Positions 53,710-62,811 are shown, counted from the first letter of the stretch. The stretch is 64,000 bases of DNA from DASXKD01 sp963734725 (GCA_963734725.1 CAVTIX010000018.1:147356-211355); one strand, 5' to 3'. Notes: generated from the letters alone by a model not told the origin. Made by a program: numbers and translations.

Positions 53710-55154
53710 GTACTCAAGACAACGACGGATGGTGGCGCACGTCTAGATGGAACCGGCTGCAACATGCTGGTCTTGGCGATGCACCAGTATGTATTGCCGA
53801 CGCGGGTAATCGCACCCGTGTGCTGTTCACCCGTGGCATAGGAAATCTCGGCCTCGGGATAGATAAAGATCAGCATCAAGCTTCTCTCATTAGCCTACCC
53901 AGCGGGCAGGGCCAACACTTCACCCTAAATCCAGACGGTATCGAAGTTGGGGCCATTCAAACGCTGATCGGCCAAGAAGCTGGTAATGACAAGCTGGATC
54001 TCGTCATGCTTACGCGGCTCCCTGTGCATGATTCTGCTGGTACAGCGCTCCCCATGGATCTTTTTACGCCAGGCGATAACACCAACGCCTTCGCGCTGCT
54101 CCGCAATGCAAATTTTGCGGATCATCCGGACGGTCCAGTCGCCGGGTTTGTCGGGTGGAACTTCATCGGGCCGCACCTTCCTGACACACCCCAGCATGTC
54201 TGGACAAGTGGAGGACACAAATCCACCGCCTATTTCATAACCGCAGAAGATCCACAGGGCACGATAACACTCTACAAGCGCAACGCAAGCGCGGGCGGTT
54301 TGATATGGCAACCTATTCTTACGCAAATCCTTCAATCAGGACCGGCACCTTACGGCCCAGTATTCGTGAATCCATATGATTCAAGCATGATCTTCGCACT
54401 TGCCAACGACTCATCCCATCCAGAAGGCGCCGTTTTCCTCTCTTTGAACGGCGGCTCGACGTTCGCGGTAGATAAGGTGCTGACCGCGTTGCTGACCGGC
54501 TCGGGCCGCTACAAGCTTGGAGTCACTGACGTTCTCTCGCTCGCCTCCGAAGTCGGATCCAGTTTTCACGGCGGCCACATGCTGAATCCTTCACATATCA
54601 CGTTTTCCTCTCTTAATTCGTCATATATCGCGGCCTGCTCACCAGTAACAGGTGTCTTCTTCGCGAATACGGCGAGCGGCTGCCTGGGGGTGCGGCCGCC
54701 GTCTCCTGGCCCCTCTTGGCAGAGTATTATACCTTTCCTACCGGATCCATATTCGTATATATCCGCCGCAGGATTCGACGGTGTTCGGCTTTATGTCGCC
54801 ACACAGGGGCGTGGCTTGCTGTCCGTAGACGATCCCACTGTGGCGCCGCCCGCGACATATTTCGACCCTGGCCAACCGCGTAGCAACAGCCTCGCGGTGC
54901 TCCGCAACAATGTAGCTGCACCAGTAGCGTCTGCGCAGATCAGGATACAGATGGACCGGCTTAAGGCCCACTCAGCGGGCAACATCCCAATAGAGACGCG
55001 GACTCGTGTCGTGGATCAGATGATCGGCACCGCGAGCGACGGTTCGGTCGGGACGCCCTCAGGATTGCATAAGGGATCCTACTTGGTTCAGCTAGCGTTT
55101 CCAGGCAATGGAACCCTGGCGTCATGCGAAGCTCGGTTTATTTATACAGTATAG
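53710..55154 (+). pseudogene. 5'-truncated beta-propeller-like protein
   Basis: The frame is open from just inside the right inverted repeat (a TAG at 53706 is in frame) and reads DNDGWWRTSRWNRLQHAGLGDAPVCIADAGNRTRVLFTRGIGNLGLGID before any plausible start (GTG 53820). Later parts such as GPVFVNPYDSSMIFALANDSSHPEGAVFLSLNGGSTFAVDKVL resemble the repeated blades of BNR/WD-like propellers and secreted glycosidase-like proteins. The last ~100 residues are of another kind (NSLAVLRNNVAAPVASAQIRIQ). Codon use is AT-richer than the host. The N-terminus was probably removed by the insertion of the element. Function unknown. Confidence 0.6.
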
Positions 55155-55754
55155 TTACCAGAATCTCGCCACCGACGAGCGGTACTGATTCGTCGACACT
55201 GCTGACCGGAACGTCCTGCCCCGCCCAGTCTTCCGACATTCACGCTGCGGCTTGCCGGGCCGTGCTACCACCTTGGCGCGCCCGATCAGGCAGGTACTCC
55301 GCGGTGGGCCAGAGCTAGCCGGGCCCGGGCTCTTCATGAATGGATGCCCAGTCAGCACACCACGTCAACGTCCACACGGGCCACGGTTATCGCCGCGAGT
55401 CTCTAACCCGGGCTCTCAGTCGCCCATGCGGGCGAGGACCACAGCTTCAAGTAGATCAGCGCGTGCAGCACTAGAGTGCAGCAGCCCCACCGCGATGGCC
55501 CCTCTCAGGACTGCCGCGCGCGTGCGTCCAGGGCACATCCAGGACACTGGAGTACCAAAGACTGCCCGAACCGGTAAGAAGTTCTGAGAGATATAACCGC
55601 AGACCAGGGGTCACGTTGAGACGGATGCGCAGGTGGCCGTCACCTTGAAGTGTGGTTCGTCAACTACAGATAAGCAACGCCCAGGCAAGACAGCAACGCT
55701 CCATCGGCGGTCTGGCCTGGCTGGGCTCGACCGCCCGGTGACGTTGCCGCCCGG
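55155..55754. other. Island segment without recognisable gene
   Basis: About 600 bases of GC-rich sequence. Open frames at 55252–55587 (+) and 55155–55358 (-) have no family resemblance and no ribosome binding site. I see no repeat or RNA gene. Confidence 0.5.
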
Positions 55755-56147
55755 TCAGCCGATGAGCTCGTCGAAGGCGTACGCATCGGTGGAGGCGTTC
55801 CAGAATTCCACCACCTTGCCGTCGCGCAGATGGAAGACGTGCGCTTCGTTGACCTCGACGTTCCGGCCGCCCCGGCTGGCCGTGAGGACCACCAGCGCGA
55901 CACCGTGCTCATCGTCGGCCAAGACCGCATGAAGGTCAGCGCGGAAGGATCCCTCCGTGACCTCCATGAGCTTGCCGAAGAACCCGTAGACGGCGTCCCG
56001 CCCGCGGTACTCACCCGATAGCTGGTTCCGCCCGGTATCGTGCCACAGCAGGTCTTCGGCGAATAGGTCGTTGAGAACGGCGAAATCGCCTTTGGCGAAG
56101 GCGGCGTACCCATCCCTGATGCGAGCGACGTTCGGATGCTCGGCCAT
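55755..56147 (-). CDS. NTF2-like/SnoaL-fold protein
   Basis: A 130-residue NTF2-like protein. It begins MAEHPNVARIRDGYAAFAKGDFAVLNDLFAEDLLWHDTGRNQLSGEYRGRDAVYGFFGKLMEVT and ends ARHVFHLRDGKVVEFWNAS-type text (reads EAHVFHLRDGKVVEFWNASTDAYAFDELIG), the classical SnoaL-like polyketide cyclase/ketosteroid isomerase-like pattern. GGAGGGG stands seven bases before the ATG at 56147. It is not closely similar to the NTF2-like gene at 52951. Function unknown; it is the last recognisable gene of the island. Confidence 0.87.
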   Translation of the reverse strand: MAEHPNVARIRDGYAAFAKGDFAVLNDLFAEDLLWHDTGRNQLSGEYRGRDAVYGFFGKLMEVTEGSFRADLHAVLADDEHGVALVVLTASRGGRNVEVNEAHVFHLRDGKVVEFWNASTDAYAFDELIG

Positions 56148-56715
56148 GGTCTTCCCCTCCTGGTTGTCGGTGGGCGAAAGCCGGTCTCAAGATCAGCATT
56201 GACCCGACACCCCACGGCAATCCCCCACATGTGACGCACTCGCAATTCTCCGCAGGGCCAGAGCAGGCGTCAAGATGGCCGAGAGCATGCGGACCGAGCG
56301 CGGATCGAACGTCAGATCGGCTGGTGATCTCCGCAGCTAGGAGCGCTGGCGCTGCGCGGTCGCCTCGCGGGCCCTGAGACAGCAGCCACGGCCAAGGGGA
56401 TGGCAGCTACGAGAAGGACGAGGAAGGAGCAGGAGCAAACAGACGGGCGCGGGATATATCTGCGACGAACGCGTAGCCCGAAGTCCGGGCCACGGTATTT
56501 GCGCAGGTGATCCGCAATCCGCTGATTACAGTGGTCACGGTCTGTAAACCGCCGGTCGAGCACCGCATTCGTAAACGGATCTGTAAACGAGACGGCGCGA
56601 GACAAGGCGGAACGGCGGAGACACCGCGGGCCTGGTGCGACTTCGGCCTCCCCGTCTGTCCAGGCCAGCTCGACATCAAGAGACGGCCCGAGACGGCGGA
56701 GATGCGCGTCGTAGT

Positions 56716-56759
56716 GCTCATAACCCAGAGGTCGCGGGTTCAAATCCCGCCCCCGCTAC
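56716..56759 (+). other. attR, 44-bp copy of the tRNA-fMet 3' half
   Basis: Identical to 47335–47378. Upstream sequence does not match the tRNA 5' half, so this is a bare tRNA fragment left by integration. Confidence 0.85.
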
Positions 56760-56777
56760 CAGGAAGTCCAGGTCAGA

Positions 56778-56804
56778 GGCCTGATCGCCAAGAGGCGGTC
56801 AGGC
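56778..56804. terminator. Hairpin after attR
   Basis: GGCCTGATCGCC and GGCGGTCAGGCC pair with one mismatch around AAGA-like loop, followed by TTCTTGATCGTTT. It is similar in place to the tRNA terminator on the left side and probably represents the original tRNA-fMet terminator. Confidence 0.6.
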
Positions 56805-57500
56805 CTTCTTGATCGTTTGTCCGCGGTTGGTCCGCGGGATGGGGGTGCACCGCCTGGACGCGGATGGACGAGACCGGCATCGAACGGCATCTATGGCTGG
56901 CACACGCTGGCCCATGTTGAGGCCTGCCCCTGGACGGCGCGCTGCCCGTCCCGGACGGACACGACCCTCCATGCAATTGGCTGGAATGCCTCTGCTCAGA
57001 CAGGTTCGGGTCCAGAAGTCGGGTGAGCAGAGGGCTCTGATGCCGAGTGCCCTTCATAATCGAGGCCTGGCGTCGAGCGGGTGAACGGGACCGGGGCGAC
57101 TCGATAACGATCGCCGATACCTCCGTGGCACTCCAGCCCGAAGGAGAACCAACCGGCGCCCCAGCCAGACCACGTCCGGTCGCGAGCACCTGACTACGGC
57201 GATCTGACCAGACCCAGTTACCGCTCATGCGTGTCCTCTGAGCGCATGCTGATGCACGACCGCGCATGGCTATGCCGGATCATGATGTTCGACGAAGCCG
57301 CCCGGTGATACCCGATGGCTGTACCGCAGGCCGGCACTCGCGCGTGCACCAGCGCGAGCCCACAAGCGGATCATGCGGCGTCAGTCCCCGCGCTCGGCGA
57401 CAATGTCCAATTGCAGCGGGTGCCAGTGCGCGATGCCTGCCCGATCGGGGCTCGGCGGTCCGGTTGGGGCCTGAACCGGATCGCGCTTGATGGACCTTGC

Positions 57501-57537
57501 TTACAGCATTGGTAAAGATTGGTTACAGTATTGGTAA
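57501..57537. promoter_or_regulatory. Twin palindromic boxes upstream of the EACC1–caspase operon
   Basis: TTACAGCATTGGTAA (57501–57515) and TTACAGTATTGGTAA (57523–57537) differ at one base and are spaced 22 bases apart, about two helix turns. Each is a partial dyad (TTAC...GTAA). They stand 29 bases before the EACC1 start. The pair looks like a double operator or activator site specific to this operon. Confidence 0.65.
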
Positions 57538-57565
57538 GTTGTGCCTCTATGGTGGGGGTGGGGCG

Positions 57566-57985
57566 ATGTCTGGGGCTGGTGCGGGCGGCCCGTTTGAGGT
57601 CGCGGTCGAACCTCACAATGACTACTACGATCCCGACGACGACCGCTGGCGAGACCAGGTCGCCACGCTCGTTGCCGATCTGGATGCCCAGGTCGATACG
57701 GTCCGCCGCGGGCGCCCGGTAGAGGGGGCCAAGGGCGCGGCCGACCAGCTCATCATCGCCCTGGGCAGCGCCGGGGCGTTCCAGGCTGTGGTGGACTCCT
57801 TCCGTGCCTGGCTAGGGCGCGACCGGGACCGGCGCATCGACCTCAGATGGGAGGAGAACGGCGTCGAACGCTCCGTCACGCTGACCGGCGAGGCCGTAGA
57901 CGTGGAAACCGTCCGGGAGATAGCCAAGGCGGCGGTAGCGCGAGCAGGGGGATCACAGTGGCCGGCCGGTACCGGGCCCTCCTGA
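57566..57985 (+). CDS. EACC1 domain protein (effector-associated constant component)
   Basis: A 139-residue protein with the EACC1 pattern: GAKGAADQLIIALGSAGAFQAVVDSFRAWLGRDRDRRIDLRWEENGVERSVTLTGEAVDVETVREIAKAAV, i.e. a helical segment with a hydrophobic patch, then a short two-strand unit. EACC1 proteins are known from computational work on actinobacterial conflict systems, where they accompany caspase-like and other effectors and are thought to be a constant scaffold or membrane-linked adaptor. The ATG at 57566 follows GGGGTGGGG. The last 28 bases overlap the caspase gene, so the two are translated together. Its molecular action is not known. Confidence 0.8.
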   Translation: MSGAGAGGPFEVAVEPHNDYYDPDDDRWRDQVATLVADLDAQVDTVRRGRPVEGAKGAADQLIIALGSAGAFQAVVDSFRAWLGRDRDRRIDLRWEENGVERSVTLTGEAVDVETVREIAKAAVARAGGSQWPAGTGPS

Positions 57986-59478
57986 TCGGCAACTCGACCT
58001 ACCCGGCCGACGAGCACAACCTGCAGACGCTCAAGGGGCCGGTCAAGGACATCGCCGCGCTGAACCGCGCGCTCATCGACCATGGCAGCGGGCTGTTCGC
58101 CGACATCGACGTGACCTTGCTGCCCGAGGCGACCTCCACCCGGGCTATCCGGGCCCTGGGCAGGTTCTTCGGCGCCGCGGACCGCGACGATGTGCTGCTG
58201 GTCTATTTCAGCGGGCACGGCAAACTCGACCAAGGCGGCCGGCTGCACCTGTGCATGCAAGACACCGAGTCCACGGACCTGCTGTCGACGGCGGTGAGCA
58301 GCGCGCGGATCAAAGAGTTCGCCGATGCCTCCCACGCCCGCAATGTGGTCATCGTGCTCGACTGCTGCTACGCCGGCGCCTTCCGCGGCACCGACCTGGG
58401 GGACGCGGTGGCCGGACCGGGCCGGTATGTGCTGACCAGCTGCCGGGGGACACAGCTGGCCAACGACGCGACGGTGGAAAACGGCACCAGTTTCTTCACC
58501 CAGCACCTGGTCGACGGCCTTGTCGAGGCCGCTGCGGACCAGGACGGGGACGGCTACGTCACGTTCTCCGACCTTTACACCTACGTTGATCGGCAGTTGC
58601 GCGCGGCCGGCAAGCAGATACCCCAGCGGAGGGTAGATGGCGACGGCGACCTGCCCCTGGCCAAGCGCCCTCAACCCGCCCCACAAGTCACCGCCCCGGC
58701 GCAGCCACCGCCGGTGCACACGGCCGCCTCGACCGGGCCCGGCCAGCCACAAGAACAGCCCGCCGGCGCCCCTCCGCCCGGTTCCCTCGTGGGCGGCAAC
58801 GGCGCTACCACCAAAGACACCACCTCGCCCCCGGCGCCGCTACCGCCCGGCCGGGCCCGGCGCAAGGTCCTGCTCGCGGCCGCGGCCGCAACAGTAGCGA
58901 TAGCCGGCGGGGTGACCGCCGCCCTCGTGCTGCTGACCGGCGGCCCCGACAGAAACTCGGGCAGGGAGAACCCACCCAACGGCCCGAACACCTACACCGC
59001 CGGCGCACCGTGGCGGCTGAAGACGGAAGATCATATCCAGGGCAACGATAACGGCTGCAGCATCACGCTAAAGGACGCGCAGTCCGGCACCCAGATTCTG
59101 CGGGTGGACAGCCTTTACGTGAGCTCGACGTTTCAGATCCACCAGACCGGGTCATTCCGGTGGCAGGTCACCAACCCCGGGTGCCTGGTGGCGGCACTGC
59201 CCGGGCCGGGAAAGACGAAGCTGCCTTTTGCCTGGGATCAATCCGGCGTCGGCGATACCGACGCCTTCGCGGCACCTGCCATGGTGGCAGTGCAAGTGAC
59301 GGACTTCAGGGGCTCGAGGTGCGACTTCGAGCTCCATGACTCCGCCGACGGGCGGCTGCTCGATCTCCAGACAGCGACGAAGGGAAAGAACGACACCGTG
59401 AAGCTCGATCCCGGCGGGTCCAAGACGGTCTACCTACACACTGAAGACTGCGTGTCCCGGGTGTATCCCGCCAGCTGA
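57958..59478 (+). CDS. Membrane-tethered caspase-like protease (peptidase C14)
   Basis: A 506-residue protein. Caspase-like domain about residues 1–235: YRALLIGNSTYP, His87 in YFSGHGKLD, Cys137 in IVLDCCYAGAF, TSCRGTQLAND, and an EF-hand-like loop DQDGDGYVTFSD (194–205). A Pro-rich linker (about 236–298) leads to RARRK and one membrane helix (about 304–327), then an extracytoplasmic beta-rich domain (about 340–506) with four cysteines (367, 409, 455, 498), enough for two disulphides. The catalytic part should be in the cytoplasm. GTG at 57958 follows GCAGGGGG. It overlaps the EACC1 gene. The substrate is unknown; related proteins are thought to act in self-killing on infection or stress. Confidence 0.88.
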   Translation: MAGRYRALLIGNSTYPADEHNLQTLKGPVKDIAALNRALIDHGSGLFADIDVTLLPEATSTRAIRALGRFFGAADRDDVLLVYFSGHGKLDQGGRLHLCMQDTESTDLLSTAVSSARIKEFADASHARNVVIVLDCCYAGAFRGTDLGDAVAGPGRYVLTSCRGTQLANDATVENGTSFFTQHLVDGLVEAAADQDGDGYVTFSDLYTYVDRQLRAAGKQIPQRRVDGDGDLPLAKRPQPAPQVTAPAQPPPVHTAASTGPGQPQEQPAGAPPPGSLVGGNGATTKDTTSPPAPLPPGRARRKVLLAAAAATVAIAGGVTAALVLLTGGPDRNSGRENPPNGPNTYTAGAPWRLKTEDHIQGNDNGCSITLKDAQSGTQILRVDSLYVSSTFQIHQTGSFRWQVTNPGCLVAALPGPGKTKLPFAWDQSGVGDTDAFAAPAMVAVQVTDFRGSRCDFELHDSADGRLLDLQTATKGKNDTVKLDPGGSKTVYLHTEDCVSRVYPAS

Positions 59479-59903
59479 ACCGCGGCAGCTCAACGGGACC
59501 AGAGGTGCAAGGAGACACATGTACCTTGTCACCGTCAGAAGCGGGCGAGCAGGCCAGGCAGCCGTATCGCGAGCCGCTGGCCGCAGCGCCCATAGCACGG
59601 CGGCGAACGGATCGTTCCATTTCGTGCGCAGTAACACCGGTTCCTGGCGACTCTCCTTGTGCGCAGGCGGGCAGGTGCGCGCGCCTGCCCCTAGCCGACC
59701 GCGCCAACGGATCTGCAAGCAATCGGGACGCCGTGCACCGTGGCGCACAAATCGTGGCACAAATGCATGAGTATCCGGCACAAACGGCGCTCAGGAACAT
59801 CCTCAATTGCCGCGTTCAGGGTGAACGGCCCCGTCTGCGGCCCGGCCTCGCCGCGGCGAGCCCGCACGTGGCAGCGCACAGGGCCCGGCAGGTCTAGCTT
59901 TGG
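59479..59903. other. Intergenic region after the caspase gene
   Basis: About 425 bases without supported gene. Frames at 59505–59897 (+) and 59434–59781 (-) overlap each other and have no family resemblance. No clear terminator is seen. Confidence 0.45.
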
Positions 59904-60719
59904 TCACGAGCCGAAGCGTCGCTGCAGGTCGGCGTAGCTGATCGCGCCGTCGAGGAAGCCGAGCGTTCCGGAGTCGTGCAACTCTCGGCCGGCGCGCTCC
60001 AACATGCTGAGCGCGGCTCGGGCCAAGCTGCCTCCCAGACTGACCCGCTTGACGCCCAGCAAAAAGAGCGTGGGCGCGTCGATGGTGTTCGCCAGCCCTG
60101 CCACCACGTTGATCGGGCTGGGGATGGCGGCAGCGAGCCGGCGGATCGTGTCCTCTTCGGCGACGCCTGGCACGAAGATGCAGTCGGCCCCCGCTTCGCT
60201 ATAGCGCAGCGCCCGCTCGACTGTCTCGGCGAAGACGTCCCCCCTCGTGCCGACGAAGTAGGTGTCGGTGCGGGCGTTCAGCACGAAGGTGCCGCTGGGG
60301 GCCGCGGCCCGGGCAGCTGCGATGCGATCGACGGCCTCGTCGATGCCGAACAGCCCGCCATTTACGGCATCCTCGAGATTGGCACCCACCCCCCCGAGCT
60401 CCACGGCCCGGGCCACGGTGCGGCCGACGTCGTCCGCCGTGTCGCCGTATCCAGCTTCGAGGTCCGCGGTCACCGGCACCGCCACGGCGGCCACGATGCG
60501 AGCGAGGTGCTCGAGCATCGTGTCGCGGTCCAGCGCTCCTCCGTCCGGGACTCCGCAGGACCAAGCGACGCCCGCACTGGTCGTGGCGATGGCCGGGAAG
60601 CCGACCTGCTCAAGGATGCGGGCGGAGCCGGCATCCCAGGCGTTGGGGAGTACGAACCCGGGGCCAGTGTGCAGGGCAAGGAGGGCGGCTGCCTTGTCGG
60701 CCGAAGGTCCGGTGATCAC
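59904..60719 (-). CDS. Isocitrate lyase/PEP mutase-superfamily enzyme
   Basis: A 271-residue TIM-barrel protein of the ICL/PEPM superfamily, acting on C–C or C–P bonds of alpha-oxycarboxylates. Markers are FVLPNAWDAGSARILEQVGFPAIATTSAGVAWSCGVPDG, the metal-binding VPVTADLEAGYGDTADDV (Asp-Glu), GANLEDAV and FVLNARTDTYFVG. The KKCGH signature of isocitrate lyase is absent, so it belongs to the broad oxaloacetate decarboxylase/phosphonomutase-like group. GTG start at 60719 within GTGA following a possible upstream frame. Substrate unknown. Confidence 0.87.
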   Translation of the reverse strand: MITGPSADKAAALLALHTGPGFVLPNAWDAGSARILEQVGFPAIATTSAGVAWSCGVPDGGALDRDTMLEHLARIVAAVAVPVTADLEAGYGDTADDVGRTVARAVELGGVGANLEDAVNGGLFGIDEAVDRIAAARAAAPSGTFVLNARTDTYFVGTRGDVFAETVERALRYSEAGADCIFVPGVAEEDTIRRLAAAIPSPINVVAGLANTIDAPTLFLLGVKRVSLGGSLARAALSMLERAGRELHDSGTLGFLDGAISYADLQRRFGS

Positions 60720-61470
60720 GAGGCGGCCGTGTTGACGTCGGCGAAGGAGGCACCGCCCGAGAGCGGGAGGTACCCGGGTCCTCGGTCGAAGAGCACCTCG
60801 GCCCGGGCCGGCCGCGGTGCGCGCTTGACATCCGTTGCTGCCGCGTCGTGGGACAACAAGTCGTGGTCCAACTTTCCGGTAAGCACCACCCCATCATCGG
60901 CGATCGCGGTATCTCGCAACACCCTCGCACGGTCTTGGTTGATATGGCGGTGATCGTGAGGTGCCAAGACCAAGGGCACTGCGCCTCGATCACCTGCATG
61001 ATCAGGCATTATGTGGCCCGAAGGGCGAAGGTGATCGAAGATCACCCACATAATGCCGAATAGCGCGTGTTGACCACACACATATTCATGCATTGTGTGG
61101 CATATTCCATCGAGACTTGGTTGCCGCAGTGATCGGCCGCGTCATTTGGTTATTGCGCGCGCTGGGCCGATAGTGCTTGGGCTCGCAGAACATCCAGTTC
61201 GGCGCTCGGTGTGAGTCTCACTGCGGCAGAAGCACCGTAACGCGGCGTATGTCAAGTCGGGCGGGTGCTCCGCCGTCTCCTCGTGCTCTGCCTAGCTTTC
61301 AAGCGGGTTGTTCCCGACAGCGTGAATCGAGCTCGATGAGGAGACGGGCGGGGCTGCCCATGCTTCTGCGCGAGGTGGGTCCTCGAGGGACGTTCGGGCT
61401 CGCCCCGCCCGGGTCTTGGTGGCCGCTGCGGCTGGGTTCGCCGCTCGCGGTGGTCAGTGTGCCTGGGCGG
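60720..61470. other. Gene-poor spacer with nested palindrome, next to IS110
   Basis: About 750 bases. A reverse-strand frame just upstream of the PEP-mutase-like gene ends FDRGPGYLPLSGGASFADVNTAAS with its TGA sharing bases with the GTG start; it might be the tail of a lost gene. A nested hairpin lies at 61005–61057. No complete gene is seen. Confidence 0.45.
61005..61057. repeat. Nested palindrome GGCATTATGTGG...CCACATAATGCC
   Basis: Perfect 12-base arms (61005–61016, 61046–61057) enclose a second hairpin GGTGATC/GATCACC (61030–61036, 61040–61046). The following ATGCCGAATAGCG also occurs at 47889. It may be the end of an insertion sequence or a recombination site. Confidence 0.6.
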
Positions 61471-62811
61471 TCATGCGGCCTGTTGCAGTGGTGTGCTCCC
61501 GGCGGCGATGGCCGGGTCCCAGGCCACGCGCCGGGTGATGACAACGTGGATCCAGCGCAGCAGGGCTGCGGCGCAGGCGGTACGGGCCTGCTGGCGGGCG
61601 AGCCGGTTCTCCTGGCGGGTGGTCAGGTGAGCGAACCGGGCGGCCATCACCGGGTTGTTCGGCAGCGCGGCCCAGACCGCCCGCCAGGCAGCCAGCCGCA
61701 GGGCGGGCCGTCCGCGCCCGGAGATCGAGGTCTTGCCCTGGTAGCCGCCGGAGGCGTTGTCGCGGGGGCACAGCCCGGCGTGCTTGACCAGTGACCGCGG
61801 GGACGCGAACCGGGCAGGATCGCCGGTCTCGGCCAGGATCGCGGCCGCGCCGACCGGGGTGAGCCCGGCGATCGTGGCGAGCAGGCCGGTCAGCTGCAGG
61901 TCGTCCAGGACCGCGACCATCCGTGCCTCGACCTCGGCCAGCCGGGCCCGGGTCTCCCGCCAGTCACCCAGTGCCAGGTGCGCGCGCTCCAAGGCGCCCG
62001 GGCGGTGCGCCGCTACCCCGCAGGAGTCAGCCAGCGCCTCGAAGACGGCACGGACGATCCGCAGGCACGGGCGCATCGCGCCCCAGCGAGGCAGCTCACG
62101 GCGCACCGCCGCGGTGAACCGGTCCAGGCCCAGCCGCCGGACCCGTGCCAGGTCACCGGCACAGCGGTCCAGGACCACGGCCAGCGCGGCGCGCCAGCTC
62201 GCTGAACGGAACGGGACGCCAGCAGCACCCAGAACCGCCGGCCAGGCGCACTCCAGCAGATCCCGGACCTGGTTCACCTCCGCCGTCGCGTCGGTGACCA
62301 GCCGGCTGCGGCGCGCCCCCAGATGCCGCAGCCTGGCCCACACCGCATCAGCCCGCTCAGGCTCATAACAATGCAAGCCCGCCGTCAGCCGGGCGATGAT
62401 CACCGCGTCTTTCGGGTCGGACTTATCAAAGGTCAGGTCCTCGCCTTCGCGCGCGCGGTAGACCAGCAGCGGCTGCACGCATACCAGCGCCAGGCCCCGC
62501 CCGGCCGCAAGCTGATCCAGCACCCGCCACCGGTGCCCCGTCGGCTCGCACGCCACCGTCACCGACACGAAACCCGCCGCAACCGCCCTAGCCACGGCCC
62601 AGTCCAGCAGATCACCCAGCTCCCACGCCCGGGCACTCACCCGCCGCCGCGCGATCACCCGCGAATCGTGATCCGTCACGACCGCAGCCTGCTTTTCATC
62701 GGCCAGATCGATCCCCACGATCGCGTTCTCCGGCGGCAGCAACTGCCTCAGCCGTGCCAGCCGCGCGTTGCGGTTGCGATCACCACGGGACAAGCCACTA
62801 CGGTCACTCAT
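61471..62811 (-). CDS. IS110-family transposase (intact)
   Basis: A 446-residue DEDD transposase of normal length. The RuvC-like catalytic residues can be placed in IVGIDLADEKQAAVV (Asp), VACEPTGHRW (Glu) and FDKSDPKDAVIIARL (two Asp). The C-terminal transposase_20 domain contains LTGLLATIAGLTPVGAAAILAETGDPARFASPRSLVKHAGLCPRDNASGGYQGKTSISGRG, including the conserved Ser of this domain. Recent work shows that IS110 elements use a bridge RNA from their non-coding end to choose target and donor; the left flank (62812–63028 here, upstream of the gene) would be the place to look. No frameshift; probably active. Confidence 0.92.
   Translation of the reverse strand: MSDRSGLSRGDRNRNARLARLRQLLPPENAIVGIDLADEKQAAVVTDHDSRVIARRRVSARAWELGDLLDWAVARAVAAGFVSVTVACEPTGHRWRVLDQLAAGRGLALVCVQPLLVYRAREGEDLTFDKSDPKDAVIIARLTAGLHCYEPERADAVWARLRHLGARRSRLVTDATAEVNQVRDLLECAWPAVLGAAGVPFRSASWRAALAVVLDRCAGDLARVRRLGLDRFTAAVRRELPRWGAMRPCLRIVRAVFEALADSCGVAAHRPGALERAHLALGDWRETRARLAEVEARMVAVLDDLQLTGLLATIAGLTPVGAAAILAETGDPARFASPRSLVKHAGLCPRDNASGGYQGKTSISGRGRPALRLAAWRAVWAALPNNPVMAARFAHLTTRQENRLARQQARTACAAALLRWIHVVITRRVAWDPAIAAGSTPLQQAA

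Larger units (their letters stand above)
47335..56759. mobile_element. Decayed genomic island in tRNA-fMet (9.4 kb)
   Basis: The region between the two 44-bp copies contains genes with uneven base composition (AT-richer at 50000–50700 and 53710–55150), an IS701-type element, fragments of broken genes and long non-coding stretches. No integrase, replication or transfer gene is recognised, so the island is probably a remnant that has lost mobility or was mobilised in trans. Genes on both outer sides are ordinary chromosomal ones, except the EACC1–caspase pair that starts 800 bases beyond attR. Confidence 0.75.
56148..57500. other. Gene-poor stretch around attR
   Basis: About 1350 bases. It includes the right end of the island (attR 56716–56759) and a terminator hairpin. 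Open frames on both strands (for example 56507–56812 +, 56773–57267 -) have no recognisable family; I find no integrase remains on either strand. Confidence 0.5.

Noticed and set aside
56407..56721. Integrase remnant just left of attR
   Set aside because: Neither strand shows the Arg-His-Arg-Tyr pattern of tyrosine recombinases.
59505..59897. Open frame between the caspase gene and PEP-mutase-like gene
   Set aside because: Low complexity, competing frames on both strands, no start signals.
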